Of a stretch of 64,000 nucleotides of DNA, positions 44,923 through 56,966 are shown one piece after another. Position numbers and translations under genes: made by a program. The notes below the pieces were generated by a model. It was not told the origin of the DNA and ran no database searches. It saw only the letters and a list, made by a program, of their open reading frames with translations. Every line of letters starts with the position of its first letter. Positions within the stretch are counted from its first letter, which is position 1. This stretch comes from Spiroplasma endosymbiont of Poecilobothrus nobilitatus (GTDB lineage: Bacteria > Bacillota_I > Bacilli_A > Mycoplasmatales > Mycoplasmataceae): contig NZ_OZ034915.1 of assembly GCF_964030655.1 (NCBI RefSeq), positions 1,116,001 to 1,180,000 on the forward strand. Reading direction: 5' to 3'.

Positions 44923-46047
44923 ATAAATACTTTTTTTATTTTCTATTCTACTATCTAAAAAATCATAAATAGCTTGATAATTTGGTTCATTTCCAATTGG
45001 ATTAACAATTTCAAGATATTCTACAATATTATCTTGGTTTAAGATAAGAACTGCTCGTGGCAAAATTTGCAAAGCAGTAAAAACTAATCCTGTCTTTGCC
45101 CCAAAATCACGATAATTATAATCTGACACTAAAAAATGTGCTTCATCTCTAAAAGATTCACAACATCTTTCTTGCGCAAATGGTAAATCACGCGAGACTG
45201 TGATTAATCGTGCATTAGGATAGGCTTTCATATTTTTGTTAAATTTAACAGTTTGAGTATAACAAACACTTGTATCAATACTTGGAATTACCGTTATAAC
45301 TTTATATTGTGTTTTAACATCACTAAGATGAAAATCACTCATATCAGCATTAATTCCTTTAAATTCTAACTTAACGCCAACTTTAATAATATCTTGGGTA
45401 AAATTTGAAAATACATCCCCATCTAATTTAAATGCTCCCATTTTTATGGCCTCCTCTTTTTTCATTTTTTCTTCATTATTAATGAGATGAGCTCCATCTC
45501 CGTTAATAATCATACTATTATTTTTAGTTACAGTAAATTCTGCTTCAATAATATTTTGTTCAAAATAATCATTATTTTGATAAACATCGCTTAGTTTAAT
45601 CACACGTTGGTTTGTAGAGCCAATTAATCGTCGTTTTTTATCTAACTTTTCAATAATAAATGGTCCATCAATTAAAATATCAATTTTAGATAAAATTGCT
45701 GGATGCTTTTCTTGCAATAGTTCATATAAAAAACCAGAAAAAACAATTACTGTTAAATTATTTGTTTGACATAAAGTGACTAGTTCTAAGAGCGCTCGTG
45801 GCTGAATAAATGGTTCTCCCCCTAAAATGGTAATCCCTTCAATTTGAAAGCGCTCTTTAGCGTCTATAATCGCCTTAAAAAGGTCACTCACTTCCATTAC
45901 ATTCCGATTAATGAGAGGAATCATTTCCTGATTACTACATCCTTTGCAATTAATAATACAACCTTGCATTCATAATGCGAATCGTTTTCCAGGTCCTTCA
46001 ATTGTTGTAAAAGAAACAAAACGATTAAAATTAATTAAATTACTCAT
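44920..46047 (-). CDS. Radical-SAM (NrdG-like) activase joined in frame to thiol peroxidase
   Basis: 375 aa. Residues 1-about 195: radical-SAM activating-enzyme fold with the CX3CX2C cluster site CIINCKGC (Cys 30, 34, 37) and the SAM motif TILGGEP (about 73-79). Residues 203-375: a complete Tpx peroxiredoxin, with peroxidatic Cys in SIDTSVCYTQTVKF (about 262), resolving Cys in LPFAQERCCESF, and NYRDFGAKTGL. No stop separates them, but GAGGAGG lies 8 nt before an internal ATG at 45441, so Tpx may also be made alone (173 aa). The start at 46047 follows the ClpA/B-like stop by 3 nt. The stop codon TAG is the first three bases of an IS terminus. Confidence 0.82.
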
Positions 46048-46050
46048 TTT

Positions 46051-47871
46051 TTATTTAAAACAATATTCAATTTGATGACCATTTGCTTGTGCTAATATTG
46101 TTTCTCCAGCTTTAAATTTAGTTTGATTTGCAAAAATAAACGAACTCAGCCCATCAACCACATGCTTTTCAATACTATTTAACAAATCACGACCACCTTT
46201 TTTATCATCAGCATCCTGAATAATAATTGGTAAAATTTGTGGTAAATCCATAAATTCTAATTTAATCTTATATTTTTCTCAAACAGCTGTTTGAATTGGT
46301 TGTAATTTTTGCGTAATTAATTTTGCTTTAAAATTAATATCTTTAATAAAATTAAACGGAATAATATTATTTCCAATTCGCCCTAATAATTCTGGTCGTT
46401 TTAATTCAGTTCGAAAATGATCAGATACTTTTTGAATAAATTGCTTTTCAATTTCTAAAAATGATAAATTATCATCAACTTCACTTGCACCAATATTTGA
46501 AGTAAAAATAATAAACGAATCAGAAAAAGTAACAGTTTGACCTTTATTATCAGTTAAACGACCATCTTCTAAAATTTGTAAGAATTTATCTAAAATTCGT
46601 GGATGAGCTTTTTCAATTTCATCAAATAAAAGTACACTAAACGGTTTTTCTTTAATTGCATTTGTTAATTGTCCACCTTCTTCATAACCAACATAACCTG
46701 GTGGTGCACCAATTAATTTTTGATCACTTGCTTCTTGGTTATATTCCGACATATCAAACCGAATACAATTTTTTTCATCACCAAATAAAAATTTGGCCAA
46801 TGCTTTTGATAATTCAGTTTTCCCTACTCCAGTTGGTCCAACAAAAAACAATATACCTTTTGGTTTTGTTCGTTTTGACGAATATTGAACACCTGATAAT
46901 CCAGTAAAAGCTTTATAAACAACATTCTTCACTTTTTCAATGGCATGATCTTGACCAATAACTCGTTTTTTTAATTCTTTTTCAATAGTTGCTAATTTTT
47001 CATAATTCATTTCTTCTCATGGTGAAACTTTATCGCCGTATTGATAAGAATTTAATAATTTTTCAAATGGTAAGCGTTCTGAAATATTATTTGAAAACTT
47101 AATTAATTGATAAACTTCTTTCAAAGTTCACCCTTCCATCGTATCATAAATATCTTGTAATTTTAAAATATCAGTATTTAAATCTTCGGTAATTTTAAAA
47201 AAATTCTTATTAGTTAAAATGAACTTTTCTCGTTCTTCACGATTTGGTTTTGTTAAAGTAATTGTTGTTACATCTGGATTATGCAAATAAAATGAAGTTG
47301 GTAATTTCCCGACACTATTAGTGATAAAAATAATAGCTGTATCAAAATCAATTATTTCTGATTGATCAAATTTTTTATCTCGAAAAGCTTTACTTAATGA
47401 AATTAAATTAACACGTTCTTCTTCGCTCAAAGTCTGTTCATTAGAAAATAAATAATCAGAAAAATCAGCAATAAAAGCAACTTTTTTAGAACTTGCAACT
47501 AACATATTACGACGAACAATGGTAAAAAATTCTGCTAAAGTTGGAAATTGTCCCGTTGGACCATTCTTTTGTTCATTTGCATTTTTAATTACTTCTTGAC
47601 CAAAATCATATTCTTCGCCTCCTTTACTTTTCTGTTGTGTTTCTGCTGTTAATGTTAAATTTTTCAGATTTCCTCCGCTTAGACCATCAATCCGGTCTCA
47701 CATAAAAATATCATTAAAACCCTTTTCTCTTAATAATTCAAATAATCGATCTTTTAAGCCAACATAACCACTATTTGTTTGATAAATATCATTAACATTG
47801 CCTTCAAGAATAACACATCGCTTAATTCCAATTTGATTTTTTAACTTATCTAAATTACTTTTTACACTCAT
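46051..47871 (-). CDS. ClpA/ClpB-type AAA+ ATPase with degenerate N-terminal half
   Basis: 606 aa. The C-terminal half is a Clp-type AAA+ module: Walker A GPTGVGKTE (about 345-353), pore loop GAPPGYVGYEEGG, Walker B LLFDEIEKAHP (about 414-424), sensor FTSNIG, and an arginine-bearing LLGRIGNNIIPF. The first 250 residues (CVILEGNVNDIYQ, IIFITNSVGKLPTSF) resemble an AAA domain without Walker A. There is no Clp N-domain or ClpB middle coiled coil. Three UGA-Trp codons. RBS AGAGGTGA; a possible promoter (TTAACA, 19 nt, TATAAT) lies just upstream. It is followed 3 nt later by the radical-SAM gene, which implies joint function. Confidence 0.82.
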
Positions 47872-47936
47872 TTATAGTCACCTCTAACTATTTCTTTAAT
47901 TATAATGTTTTTTAACCTAAAAATGTTAATTATTTC

Positions 47937-49078
47937 TTTTAATTTTGTAGAAAACTCTTGATGAAATAAAAAAATCATCAATATGATAACTTTAAAAGAA
48001 AATTATATAAACTTTTAATATTGTTATTTAACTTTTTTATACGTTAAAATATAATATCGATGATTGTTGGTTTGACGTTAAACCTTTATGCTGGTATTTT
48101 CATTTTCAGAGATTTAAATAATTTTGAATGTTCGTGAAACCTAAGCCATGATAATGAATTAAGGATTCTTTAAGATTTGATTGTAATTTACTAATTTTAT
48201 TTAACTTCCGATAACTAGCATCAGGATTTGTACTAGTTTTAGTTGCTAATAAAATAGAATTTGTTTGTTTTGCTACTAATAAATATAATGGTTGCATGTC
48301 ATAAATAATAATTGAATTTTCTTTGATTAATTGTTTATTAATATTTTCAATAATTCACTGTTTTTGTAATCGTTTTGTGTTGGTTGATTTAACATAAATA
48401 TTATTATTGCTATCAACAGCCATTTGAATACAACATTTAGTGTTGGTTGAAAATGAATAAAGATGAATTTTTCTTTTATCAAATTTATCTTTAAAATTAC
48501 CTTTGTGGATTTCTTTAATAAATGTTTCATCGATTTTAATTTGGCCATTTAACGTTTTAAATTTTAATTGGGTGTTTTCTAATTATTTTGATTTCATTAT
48601 TTTTTGGCGATTATATCAAGCGGTTTTCGGTGATGTTTTAATAAAGCGGGAAATCATTTTACTAGATTGGCCTAATAATGAAATTTGAATCAATAAATTT
48701 CACTGTTCATAATTTAAATGACTTCAATACGTAAAATGATCACGAAAAGCATCAAAACTAGCACGACATTTTTTGCATAAATATTTTTGTTTCCCTTCAG
48801 GATTATGACCATTTTTAACACAATAAAAAGATTGACAATTAGGACATTTAATACCTTTATCCCCAAATTTTTGATCAATTTCATTTAAGTGTTTTTGTTT
48901 TTTAATTAATTCTGCTTCTTTTTTGACTTTTTCATGAAATTCTAAAAATTAATCATCTGTTAAACTATTTATTAATTCTTCAATTATTTTTTCCATTAAT
49001 TATTCACCTCTTATATTAAAAATATACCTAATTTTAGGTATATTTTATAAATATCAAGAGTTTTCTACAAAATTAAAG
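47937..49078 (-). mobile_element. IS1595-like element, copy 9
   Basis: 1142 bp. Flanks ATTATTTC and ATTATTTT match at 7 of 8 bases. It is inserted exactly at the end of the coiled-coil gene, separating it from the ClpA/B-like gene. Confidence 0.88.
48037..48996 (-). pseudogene. IS1595-like transposase, copy 9
   Basis: Full length but with CAA to TAA at 48949-48951 and again at 48583-48585, plus missense changes (Asp to Tyr, Ser to Tyr). Confidence 0.87.
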
Positions 49079-50176
49079 ATTATTTTTTTTTGATTTACTA
49101 TCAATTTGAATCTTTGCCTGATTAATAATTTTATCAGGATTTAAATAAGATTTTTTCATTTCTTTTGATAAAGAAACATCATACATTGATAAATCGTTAA
49201 TAAACGGTTGCTCATCTGTATCATGTGTATGACCTTCATAACCTTCAAATTTATATGTAAATCGCCCATCTAAATATACTTTAAAAATTGCCTCTTCTCC
49301 TGTTACTTTTTTTGCATAAACAATAACTAAACTATCTTCATTTTCTTTCGTAATACGAATATCATTACTTTCAACAATAAAACCACGTTTTTGAATTGCT
49401 TGTAAAATTGATGTAATAGCATGTTTCCGCGCTGATTCATCTAATTGTTTATTAATAATTTGATTTTGTAATGCTAAAGCTTTTGCATTTAAAACAGTAG
49501 TATCAGCTGCTGGAATTTGGGCAAATTCTTCTAATGCTGGACCTAATTCTGTATTAACAACTTTATCATCACTAATTTGTTTTTTAAAACTGCTAAGATA
49601 TTGTTTTTTCAAAAAATCAGTTGAAGTATGATAATTTTTAATTTCTGTTTGAACAAGGCCAGAAATAGCCTCTGGGTTTAAATTACTGAAATGATTCTTA
49701 TTTGTTTTAAAAAAATTCATAATAAAAGCTTTTGATTCATTTTCATCAAACATTGCTATTAATTCATGTTCTAATTGTTGATAATTTAAATTAACTCGGT
49801 TTTTTAAATTAGATAACCGTTGTTTTGTTTCATCTTCAATTACTTTTATTTTCAAAACTTCAATTTTTTGTTGAATTTCTGCTAAACGAAGGGTTTTTTG
49901 TTCCAATAAAAAATTAACTCTTTTTGCCAATTCTAATTCAACATGTTCAACTTTAGTAAATTCTTTTACTAATGGGTTATCCTCTAAATCAGTTAAAATT
50001 TGATTTAACTCAACTAAATATTGTTTAATTTGTTGACAATTTAACCCACTAGCATCAATTTCTTGTAATTGTTGTAGTAATAATTTTAAATTATCTTTAA
50101 CAAAATTAATATTTAAATTTAATCGCTCAATCTTTTTTTGGTAATTATACATTACTTGTTCAACACTCATACTCAT
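49073..50176 (-). CDS. Coiled-coil protein with a compact C-terminal domain
   Basis: 367 aa. Residues about 5-150 are coiled coil (YQKKIERLNLNINFVKDNLK and later heptads). A helical middle follows. Residues about 260-335 look like a small alpha/beta domain (RGFIVESNDIRITKEN, IFKVYLDGRFTYKFEGYEGH). No catalytic motif is known to me; the FEGYEG turn is loosely reminiscent of a glycyl-radical loop, which is speculation prompted by the radical-SAM neighbour. The ATG abuts the stop of the 790-aa gene (TAAATG), so the two are coupled. The last codons CTT TAA belong to IS copy 9. Confidence 0.7.
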   Translation of the reverse strand: MSMSVEQVMYNYQKKIERLNLNINFVKDNLKLLLQQLQEIDASGLNCQQIKQYLVELNQILTDLEDNPLVKEFTKVEHVELELAKRVNFLLEQKTLRLAEIQQKIEVLKIKVIEDETKQRLSNLKNRVNLNYQQLEHELIAMFDENESKAFIMNFFKTNKNHFSNLNPEAISGLVQTEIKNYHTSTDFLKKQYLSSFKKQISDDKVVNTELGPALEEFAQIPAADTTVLNAKALALQNQIINKQLDESARKHAITSILQAIQKRGFIVESNDIRITKENEDSLVIVYAKKVTGEEAIFKVYLDGRFTYKFEGYEGHTHDTDEQPFINDLSMYDVSLSKEMKKSYLNPDKIINQAKIQIDSKSKKNNL

Positions 50177-52549
50177 TTATATTAACGCCTCTTCTAATTC
50201 AAGTTTTATTTTTTTTAAAGCATCCCGATTTTTATTATCATTGTGTTCATTCCGTGCTTTCTCACAATATAAATATAATGTTAATTCTTGATAAAGTTGC
50301 ATAATTTGTTTATATTTATTTTTGTCAAAAACATCTTTTAAAACAAATAATTTTTCATTAATATACCGTACAAATTGATGCTTTGTTTTTAAAAGTGGAT
50401 TGATTTTTTCTTCCATTAAATTCATTAAATATAATGCCGCCTTATCAAAAGAACATAAATTAAGATATTCATGAAATTTGCTTTCAGAATTAAACATATT
50501 TTTAAATTTAATTGCCTTATATTTTATTTCTAATTGTGATAAAGAATAAAGTAATTGGATTATTAATTTATTACTATTGTTAATATTCTTGCAACGTTCT
50601 TTAATAATTTCAACTTTATCTCATATTTCTTGTCAATGTCGTTGTAACCCACTTGTTTCTCGTTTTTTCATTTCTTTACAATACTTAATATATTCTTCAG
50701 CATAACTATATAAATTAATTAATAAAGTACTATTTTTTTCTAAAGTTGCAGTTGTTACTGCATCAAATAATTCACGATGTAAATCATTATTATTGATTGC
50801 AAAAAGAAATTTATCCAAAATTGCAAAAAGATTTTGATTTCAAATTTTTTCAATAATCGATGATTTTGCAATATTAGTTAATGCTAATAATTGGTTTAAA
50901 GAAACATCGTTTTTGTCATAAAGTTCTTGCAAGATATTTAAAACTTCTTTATTTGATAATAAAGTATTATTAGTCAACACTTTATAAGCTTTAATAATAT
51001 TTTTTTGCAATTTTGTTTGTTGTTTCATTAGCACAATTAAAGTTTTATGCATTTTATTAAAATAATTTGGTTTTAAATTTAAATTACTTAAAATTTGTTC
51101 AGATTGATATAAAACATTAACTTTATTATTAAAATCATTTATGGTCATACTTTTCAATATATTATCAAAAGTTTCTTCATTATTATTTAAAATATCAATT
51201 AAATAACAGTAAATAAAAACATTTTCAATTTGATTATTATGAATTATTTCATAAATATTTGCCTGTTCACTATTTATTAAATTTTTTAATTCCTCTAAAA
51301 TTTTATTAAATAACATCTGACTATACTTCGGAAGAAATTTTTGTGCTGTTATAATATTAAGGTTTAGCATAATAAGTTCTGTTGGTTGTAATATGTAAAG
51401 TTCAGTATCATTTTTATCATTGATGAATAAAGTTAAAAAATTATCATTAATTGTTAAAATCTCACTAGTTAAATAAAAAATTGGAATTGAACCAGTTAAA
51501 TCATGCATTGTAGTTGTTTGCTCAGCATTAACAAAAATAATACAACTAATATTATTATCATAATAATATTTATTAGCTAAGACTGCTTTTGGTTTAACAC
51601 TTGCTGCATTAATAATTACAATTCTCGGATTTATTAATGTAGAAGTAATATAAAGCGGATCTTGCTGATAATCACTTTCTAATATATTTGTTGCTACTTT
51701 TTGAAGATTTAAATTAAAATTATCCCTTAAAGTTTTAGCCATCTCAGTTAAAAAATAATCAACAATTTTTGTTTTTAAATTAACATTATCCTCAATAATT
51801 TGTTGCAATTGTTGGTCATTAACAATTTGAATTTTAATATCTTTAAAAGTGGTTAAGGACAGTATAACTTCTTTTTCTTCATAAACATCAATCAATAAAT
51901 TGTTAATTTGATTAGTATTATAGTAGATTTCTTGCGTTTTAGTGCGAATTGAAGTAAATGTTGTATCATCATTAAAAATATTATTTTTATTAATATTTAA
52001 CTTGTACTTTTCTAACAAATGAAATAAATCTTCACCATTAATAATTGGTTCTTGTTCTGGAACAATAATTAAATCATTGCTATTTTTTTCTAATAAAGAT
52101 AATTGTTCATTATTTATGTACTTTTCGCCCGAAAAAATATTAAAATCAAAATTAATAACTGCTTCACGATTACTATTTTTACTTAATAAATATCCCTGTT
52201 CTAATGCCGTTAACGCTTCTTTTGAAATGCAAAAAATCCCAATTGGTCGATCAATTCAATCCTGTTCAGCAGAACTATTTGCTAAATAATTTAATGATGT
52301 TTGCTTATTAATTTCAATAATATTTTCTTTTTCAATTAAGTCCTTTAGACATTCTACATAAATTTTAAAATTAAAAATTTGTAATTCATCCTGTAAAATA
52401 TCAGCTAATGATTTTTCTTTATTAGGATAATTAGTAATAGCATTTAAAATTACATACTGAAAAAAAGCTAGTTTTTTTGGTGTTTGATAGCTAACTATTG
52501 TTTTTAATTTTTTCCAATTTTTATAAACTTTTACCATTCCTAATTTCAT
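50177..52549 (-). CDS. Large helical protein of the helicase cluster, unknown function
   Basis: 790 aa, open with UGA as Trp. The first 110 residues look like a winged-helix-type unit (LAFFQYVILNAITNYPNKEK, LADILQDELQIFNFKIYVEC). The middle contains beta-rich stretches (ILSLTTFKDIKIQIVNDQQL, NPRIVIINAASVKPKAVLAN, IPIFYLTSEIL). From about residue 390 it is almost entirely helical. No nuclease, ATPase or membrane motif was recognised. RBS GAGG with 7-nt spacing. It starts 20 nt after the helicase stop and is coupled to the next gene. Confidence 0.7.
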
Positions 52550-52569
52550 GTTTTTACCTCTAATTCTTA

Positions 52570-55500
52570 TTATAATAAATCTTTTGCGTTTCAAACAAGA
52601 CCATAACTATCAATAATTCGTAAAATTTCATAATATGCTTTAATTGTTTTTGTAATATTTGGATTAGCAATTATTGGAATTTCAACATCAATATTAGCAA
52701 AAAAACTAACTGCTCCAATAATAATTAACATATTTTTTGCTCTTGAAAATGCAACATTTAATCGTTCGTATTTCTTAATAAATTCTTTATTAGCATTTAA
52801 TTGCTTACGAGGATTGCGAACTGTATTAACAATAACAATTTCGGTTTCTCGCCCTTGATAATCATCAACTGTTGAAACTTCTACTTTAATATTTTTAAAT
52901 TTTAAACTTTTAATAGCTCTTCGTAATTTTTTAACATGTAAACTATAAAAACTAATAACTGCAACTTTAGGCTGTTTTTTTAATTTAACTGTTAAATTAT
53001 TATATCCTGCTTCAATTAATTCTAATGTTTTTATTGTTAAATCAACTTCTAATCAATTAAAAAGACTCGTACTACCACTTTCAACTTGTTCATAAACAAA
53101 ATTAATATTAGTCTTATCTTTTGATGAATCAATTCAATAAATTGCTTTATTACTATCAAAAATTTTTAGACCATCTTTATTTTCAACAGTAATATAATGT
53201 TGTTTTTCATTATTTTGATTAGTTTTATCACCTAACTGCAGCTGATTTTCATAAAAAAAATTTACAATTCGCATAATATCTTCATGACTACGATATTGAT
53301 TAATTAGAATTTCTTTTACTGAATCATCACATTTTGAGATAATTTTTTTAAATAATGAATTAGTTATTAATTCTAAAAAATCATTATAACTATAATTTTG
53401 GTCATAAATTTCATTAATTAATGCAACATCTTCTTCTTGATATGGCATAAGTGGTGGCAATTGCCGATAATCACCAACTAAAATAACAGTTTTACCATAT
53501 ACTAATGGCATAAAAATTTCCATTGGTGTTAATTTACTTACTTCATCAATAATAACAACATCAAAAACAAATTTTTTAATATCAATATCAGAAATATTAT
53601 AATCCCGTAAAACTTTATTCTTACTTTGTGCGTATGATTGATTTGAAGTCGCAGTCATTGCAACAACATTGACAGTATCTTGTAAAAATTGATTAGCATA
53701 ATTAATTGTATCTCGTTCCATCGCTGGTGTGAAATGATTAGTTTCAATATTCTCTTGTGTTAAAAAATCTGATATCTGATAATTTTTATTTAAAAAGGTA
53801 ATCATATTATTTACAAAATTAAACTTTGTTGCTTTTTCTTGGAGCACAAAATTAAGGTCATGTTCAATTTTATTAATTTCTTTATCAATTTCATTAATTG
53901 TTCCACTAATATCTTTTACTACTAAATTTAAATTAAAAATTGTATTAATACTGTTAACAATGTTTTCGACTTCAACTTTTAGAGCATTAATTTTATGATT
54001 TAATGTTCCAGTTTCAATTTCTAAATAAGAAATTTCTTGCTCATATTTATCTTCATCAATTTCACTAATTTTGTTTTGATTAATAACACTTTGTTCTTCA
54101 TATTGCTGTAATAATTGTTTAAGATCATTTTTAAATGCTTCTTGTTCCTTTTTAAACACAATGTTTTCTTGTTTTAATGTAACTTGATTCTTTAATTCTA
54201 AAATTTCATTTTGAACAGCAGTTAATCGTTCCATTCAATCATCATCGCGTAAGTCTTTACTAACTTGTTTTAATGTTGCTAATTCTATCTCTTTATGCTT
54301 TAACAACTTATTATCAGTAGTAATTGTTAATAGTTTTTTGTATGTTTCTGTTAATGAATATGAATCATCAATTTGAAATCCAAATTTTTCTTGCAACAAT
54401 TCCCCAAAATGTTTATTAAATAATCGTACAAGATCCGGAGTTGGAGCAACTATTCCATCTCAATTAATATTAACTAAGAAATCTAATAGATTACGAATAT
54501 TATTAATATCAATTGTTAATTTTCGATTATCATCTAGATATTGCAATTTTTGATTAATGATTGTTTCTCGCTCAGCAACTAATGTATTTAACTTTTGGGT
54601 ATAATGATTGTAATCATTAATTTCTTTTTCTAACATTTTAGCATTTGCTTTTAATTTTTGTAGTTCATATTTTTGAATTTCATAATCATTTCCAATTCCA
54701 TCTCATTTTGTTAAATATTGTCGTAATAAATAAGCATAAATAAAACGATAATTATTAAAAATTAATTTATCTGGATTAAAATCATTAAAACGATTTTTTT
54801 TACGAACTTCATCACTTGTTAAGCGCAAAGGAACCAACAAAGGTGTTTTAGATAATCTTGTTAAAACATTGTCAATTGCAGTATGATTTTGTGAAGAAAT
54901 TAAAACTTTCTTTCCTAATTTAGCATATTGATAAACTAATTCAGCAATAAATTCAGTTTTCCCTGTCCCTGGTGGACCTTGCAGTAAAAAAATATCTTGT
55001 GAGTTTAAGGCTTTTGTTATTGCTTTCTGTTGATTTCCATTTAAATTATTTGAAGCAAAAATTAATTGTTCTTCCGTAATTAAGTTAGATTGTGTCTTTA
55101 ATTTAATATCTTCAATATTAAAGATATAATTAATTAAATATGGATTTGCAACATCATTTTTGCTAATCTTATCTAAAATAACATTACTACGCCGAAGTAA
55201 AGTTGAGTCCCCTTTTCCAATATAAGTTAAATAACCATAAGAAGGTATCATTTTATTTAATTCATTAAATGATATTTCATCCTCATTTTTTATTTCATAA
55301 AAACAATTAACAATTTGATACTTCTCTAATTGATTAATAGTTACTTTAATTGTTTCATGGTCAATGTCACTTTCTTGCATAATATCATTTTCAAGCATAT
55401 ATATTTTGATTAATTCTTTTTTAAAATCATAGATATCTTTTTGCTTCATTTTTGTTTCAGAAATATTAATCCCTAAGTCATAAATATCTGCTCCATCTTG

Positions 55501-56442
55501 AACATAACTTTCACTAAAATTAAAAGAAAATAGTGTTAATGGAGCATCTTTTTGATATGTACGATTAATTTGTAAATTAGCAAGAATTAAATTGTTTAAT
55601 TTCTTTAATATTGAATATTTATCTAAATTATCTAGCAATAACTCTAATTCTACAATAATTATTTCTTCAAATAAATGACTAATTGTTAAATTTTTATTAG
55701 TAAAAGTTTTTTTGTCAACATATCAAAAATTTTGGGATAAAAATCTTACATCATGAAATTTTTCGCCGATTGGAACTGTTTTTGGAATTTTAATATATTC
55801 TGTTAATTTCCGGTTTAAATATAAACAAGAATTATTACGCTTGTATTCTAAGTTTTGTTCTTGAAAGCGTAAATATTGTAACCACCGTTCTTTTTCTTCG
55901 GCAAAAGATGAAGTTAAAAATTTCATATTTGCTATAACATTTGAATCAAAAATAGTTCGTAATTTTGCTTCATCAACCCGAAAATTATCAGCAACTTCAA
56001 GCACTACTCCAGTAGCTAATGTTTCAAATTCTTGTTTTTCCTTTTCCATTGCTGTTAAAAAAATATTTTTAACATTAACAATGCCGATTTCTGGATCAAT
56101 ATCGCCTAATATTGTTAATGATAAGTTTGAATCGAACATTTGTTCTAGCAAAGTAATTGATTTAAAACGAATTAAAATATCATAAAGTTTCTTTTTTGAT
56201 CCTTTTTTATCTTTTTTAATTTTTGCCTGATCATTAATTAAACAAACAAAAAAATCAGCAATACAAATATTATGCTTTAAAAAAGTATCTATTCCTTGAA
56301 CTGTTGTAATATTTTTTAACCGAAGGTTTTTAACATCATCATCAGTAAATTTACTTTTTGGATTTGTTAAAAAATACAAATTTAACAATAAATTCTTATT
56401 ATTATATTTGTCGCCCTGAATTGTAAATTCTGTCAACGTCAT
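52570..56442 (-). CDS. Upf1-type superfamily 1 helicase with long coiled-coil insertion
   Basis: 1290 aa, the largest gene here. Helicase motifs in order: Walker A LLQGPPGTGKTEF (about 487-498); Ia-like VLISSQNHTAIDNVLTRL; II VVIIDEVSKLTP (about 961-972); III LVGDYRQLPPL (about 989-998); IV INQYRSHEDIM; V STVDDYQGRETEIVIVNTVR; VI RLNVAFSRAKNMLIIIG. Between Ia and II about 300 residues (about 585-880) are coiled coil. The 480-residue N-terminal region is of unknown type. This matches the DNA2/NAM7/Upf1 (COG1112-like) group, ATP-driven DNA or RNA unwinding. It has its own promoter behind the rpsI terminator and heads the cluster. Confidence 0.88.
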
Positions 56443-56468
56443 TTGTTCACCCTCTTATCTACATAATA

Positions 56469-56496
56469 ATTATACTAAACTTATATTAGATAACAA
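56469..56496 (-). promoter_or_regulatory. Sigma-A-type promoter of the helicase cluster
   Basis: On the minus strand: TTGTTA, 16 nt, TATAAT, then AGAGGGTG as RBS before the helicase ATG. Confidence 0.65.
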
Positions 56497-56513
56497 ATTA
56501 AACCGAACAAATT

Positions 56514-56548
56514 AAAAAAGTACATTGCAAAGCAAAATGTACTTTTTT
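56514..56548. terminator. Terminator after rpsI
   Basis: AAAAAAGTACATT, GCAAAGCAA, AATGTACTTTTTT: a 13-bp stem with U-runs on both strands, insulating the helicase cluster from the ribosomal operon. Confidence 0.9.
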
Positions 56549-56553
56549 GAAAT

Positions 56554-56955
56554 CTATCTTTTTGAATATTGTGGTGCTCTTCTAGCCCCATGTAATCCAT
56601 ATTTTTTTCGTTCTTTAATACGAGCATCACGAGTTAGCATGCCAGAATGTCTCAATAAAGTTTTATAATCTTGTGACGCTTCAACTAGGGCTCTTGCAAT
56701 TCCTAATCTTGTTGCGCCAGCTTGTCCGGTAAAACCACCACCAGATACTTTAACACGAATATCAAATTCTGATTTTGAACTAGTAATCTCTAAAGGTTGT
56801 TCCAAATCTTGCACTAATGTTGCATATGGGAAAAACTCTAATGCTGGTTTCCCATTAACAACAACATTCCCTTTACCAGGAGTCAATACAACTTGGGCAA
56901 TAGAAGATTTTCTTCTTCCTGTACCACGATATATAACTTCTTGTTTTTTTGCCAT
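56554..56955 (-). CDS. rpsI: Ribosomal protein S9
   Basis: 133 aa. It opens [20 protein letters not shown], has [20 protein letters not shown] in the middle and the basic C-terminal tail ending [17 protein letters not shown], which reaches the ribosomal P-site. It follows rplM by 11 nt in the conserved rplM-rpsI operon. RBS AAAGGAGAA. Confidence 0.98.
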   Translation of the reverse strand: MAKKQEVIYRGTGRRKSSIAQVVLTPGKGNVVVNGKPALEFFPYATLVQDLEQPLEITSSKSEFDIRVKVSGGGFTGQAGATRLGIARALVEASQDYKTLLRHSGMLTRDARIKERKKYGLHGARRAPQYSKR

Positions 56956-56966
56956 ATTTTCTCCTT

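Noticed and set aside
46656-46907. Plus-strand open frame rich in His and Leu inside the AAA+ gene
   Set aside because: Shadow of the ClpA/B-like coding sequence.
52570-56442. Identification of the helicase as part of a Mokosh-type defence system
   Set aside because: The helicase class is similar, but no phospholipase-D nuclease or kinase partner is visible, so the name cannot be supported.
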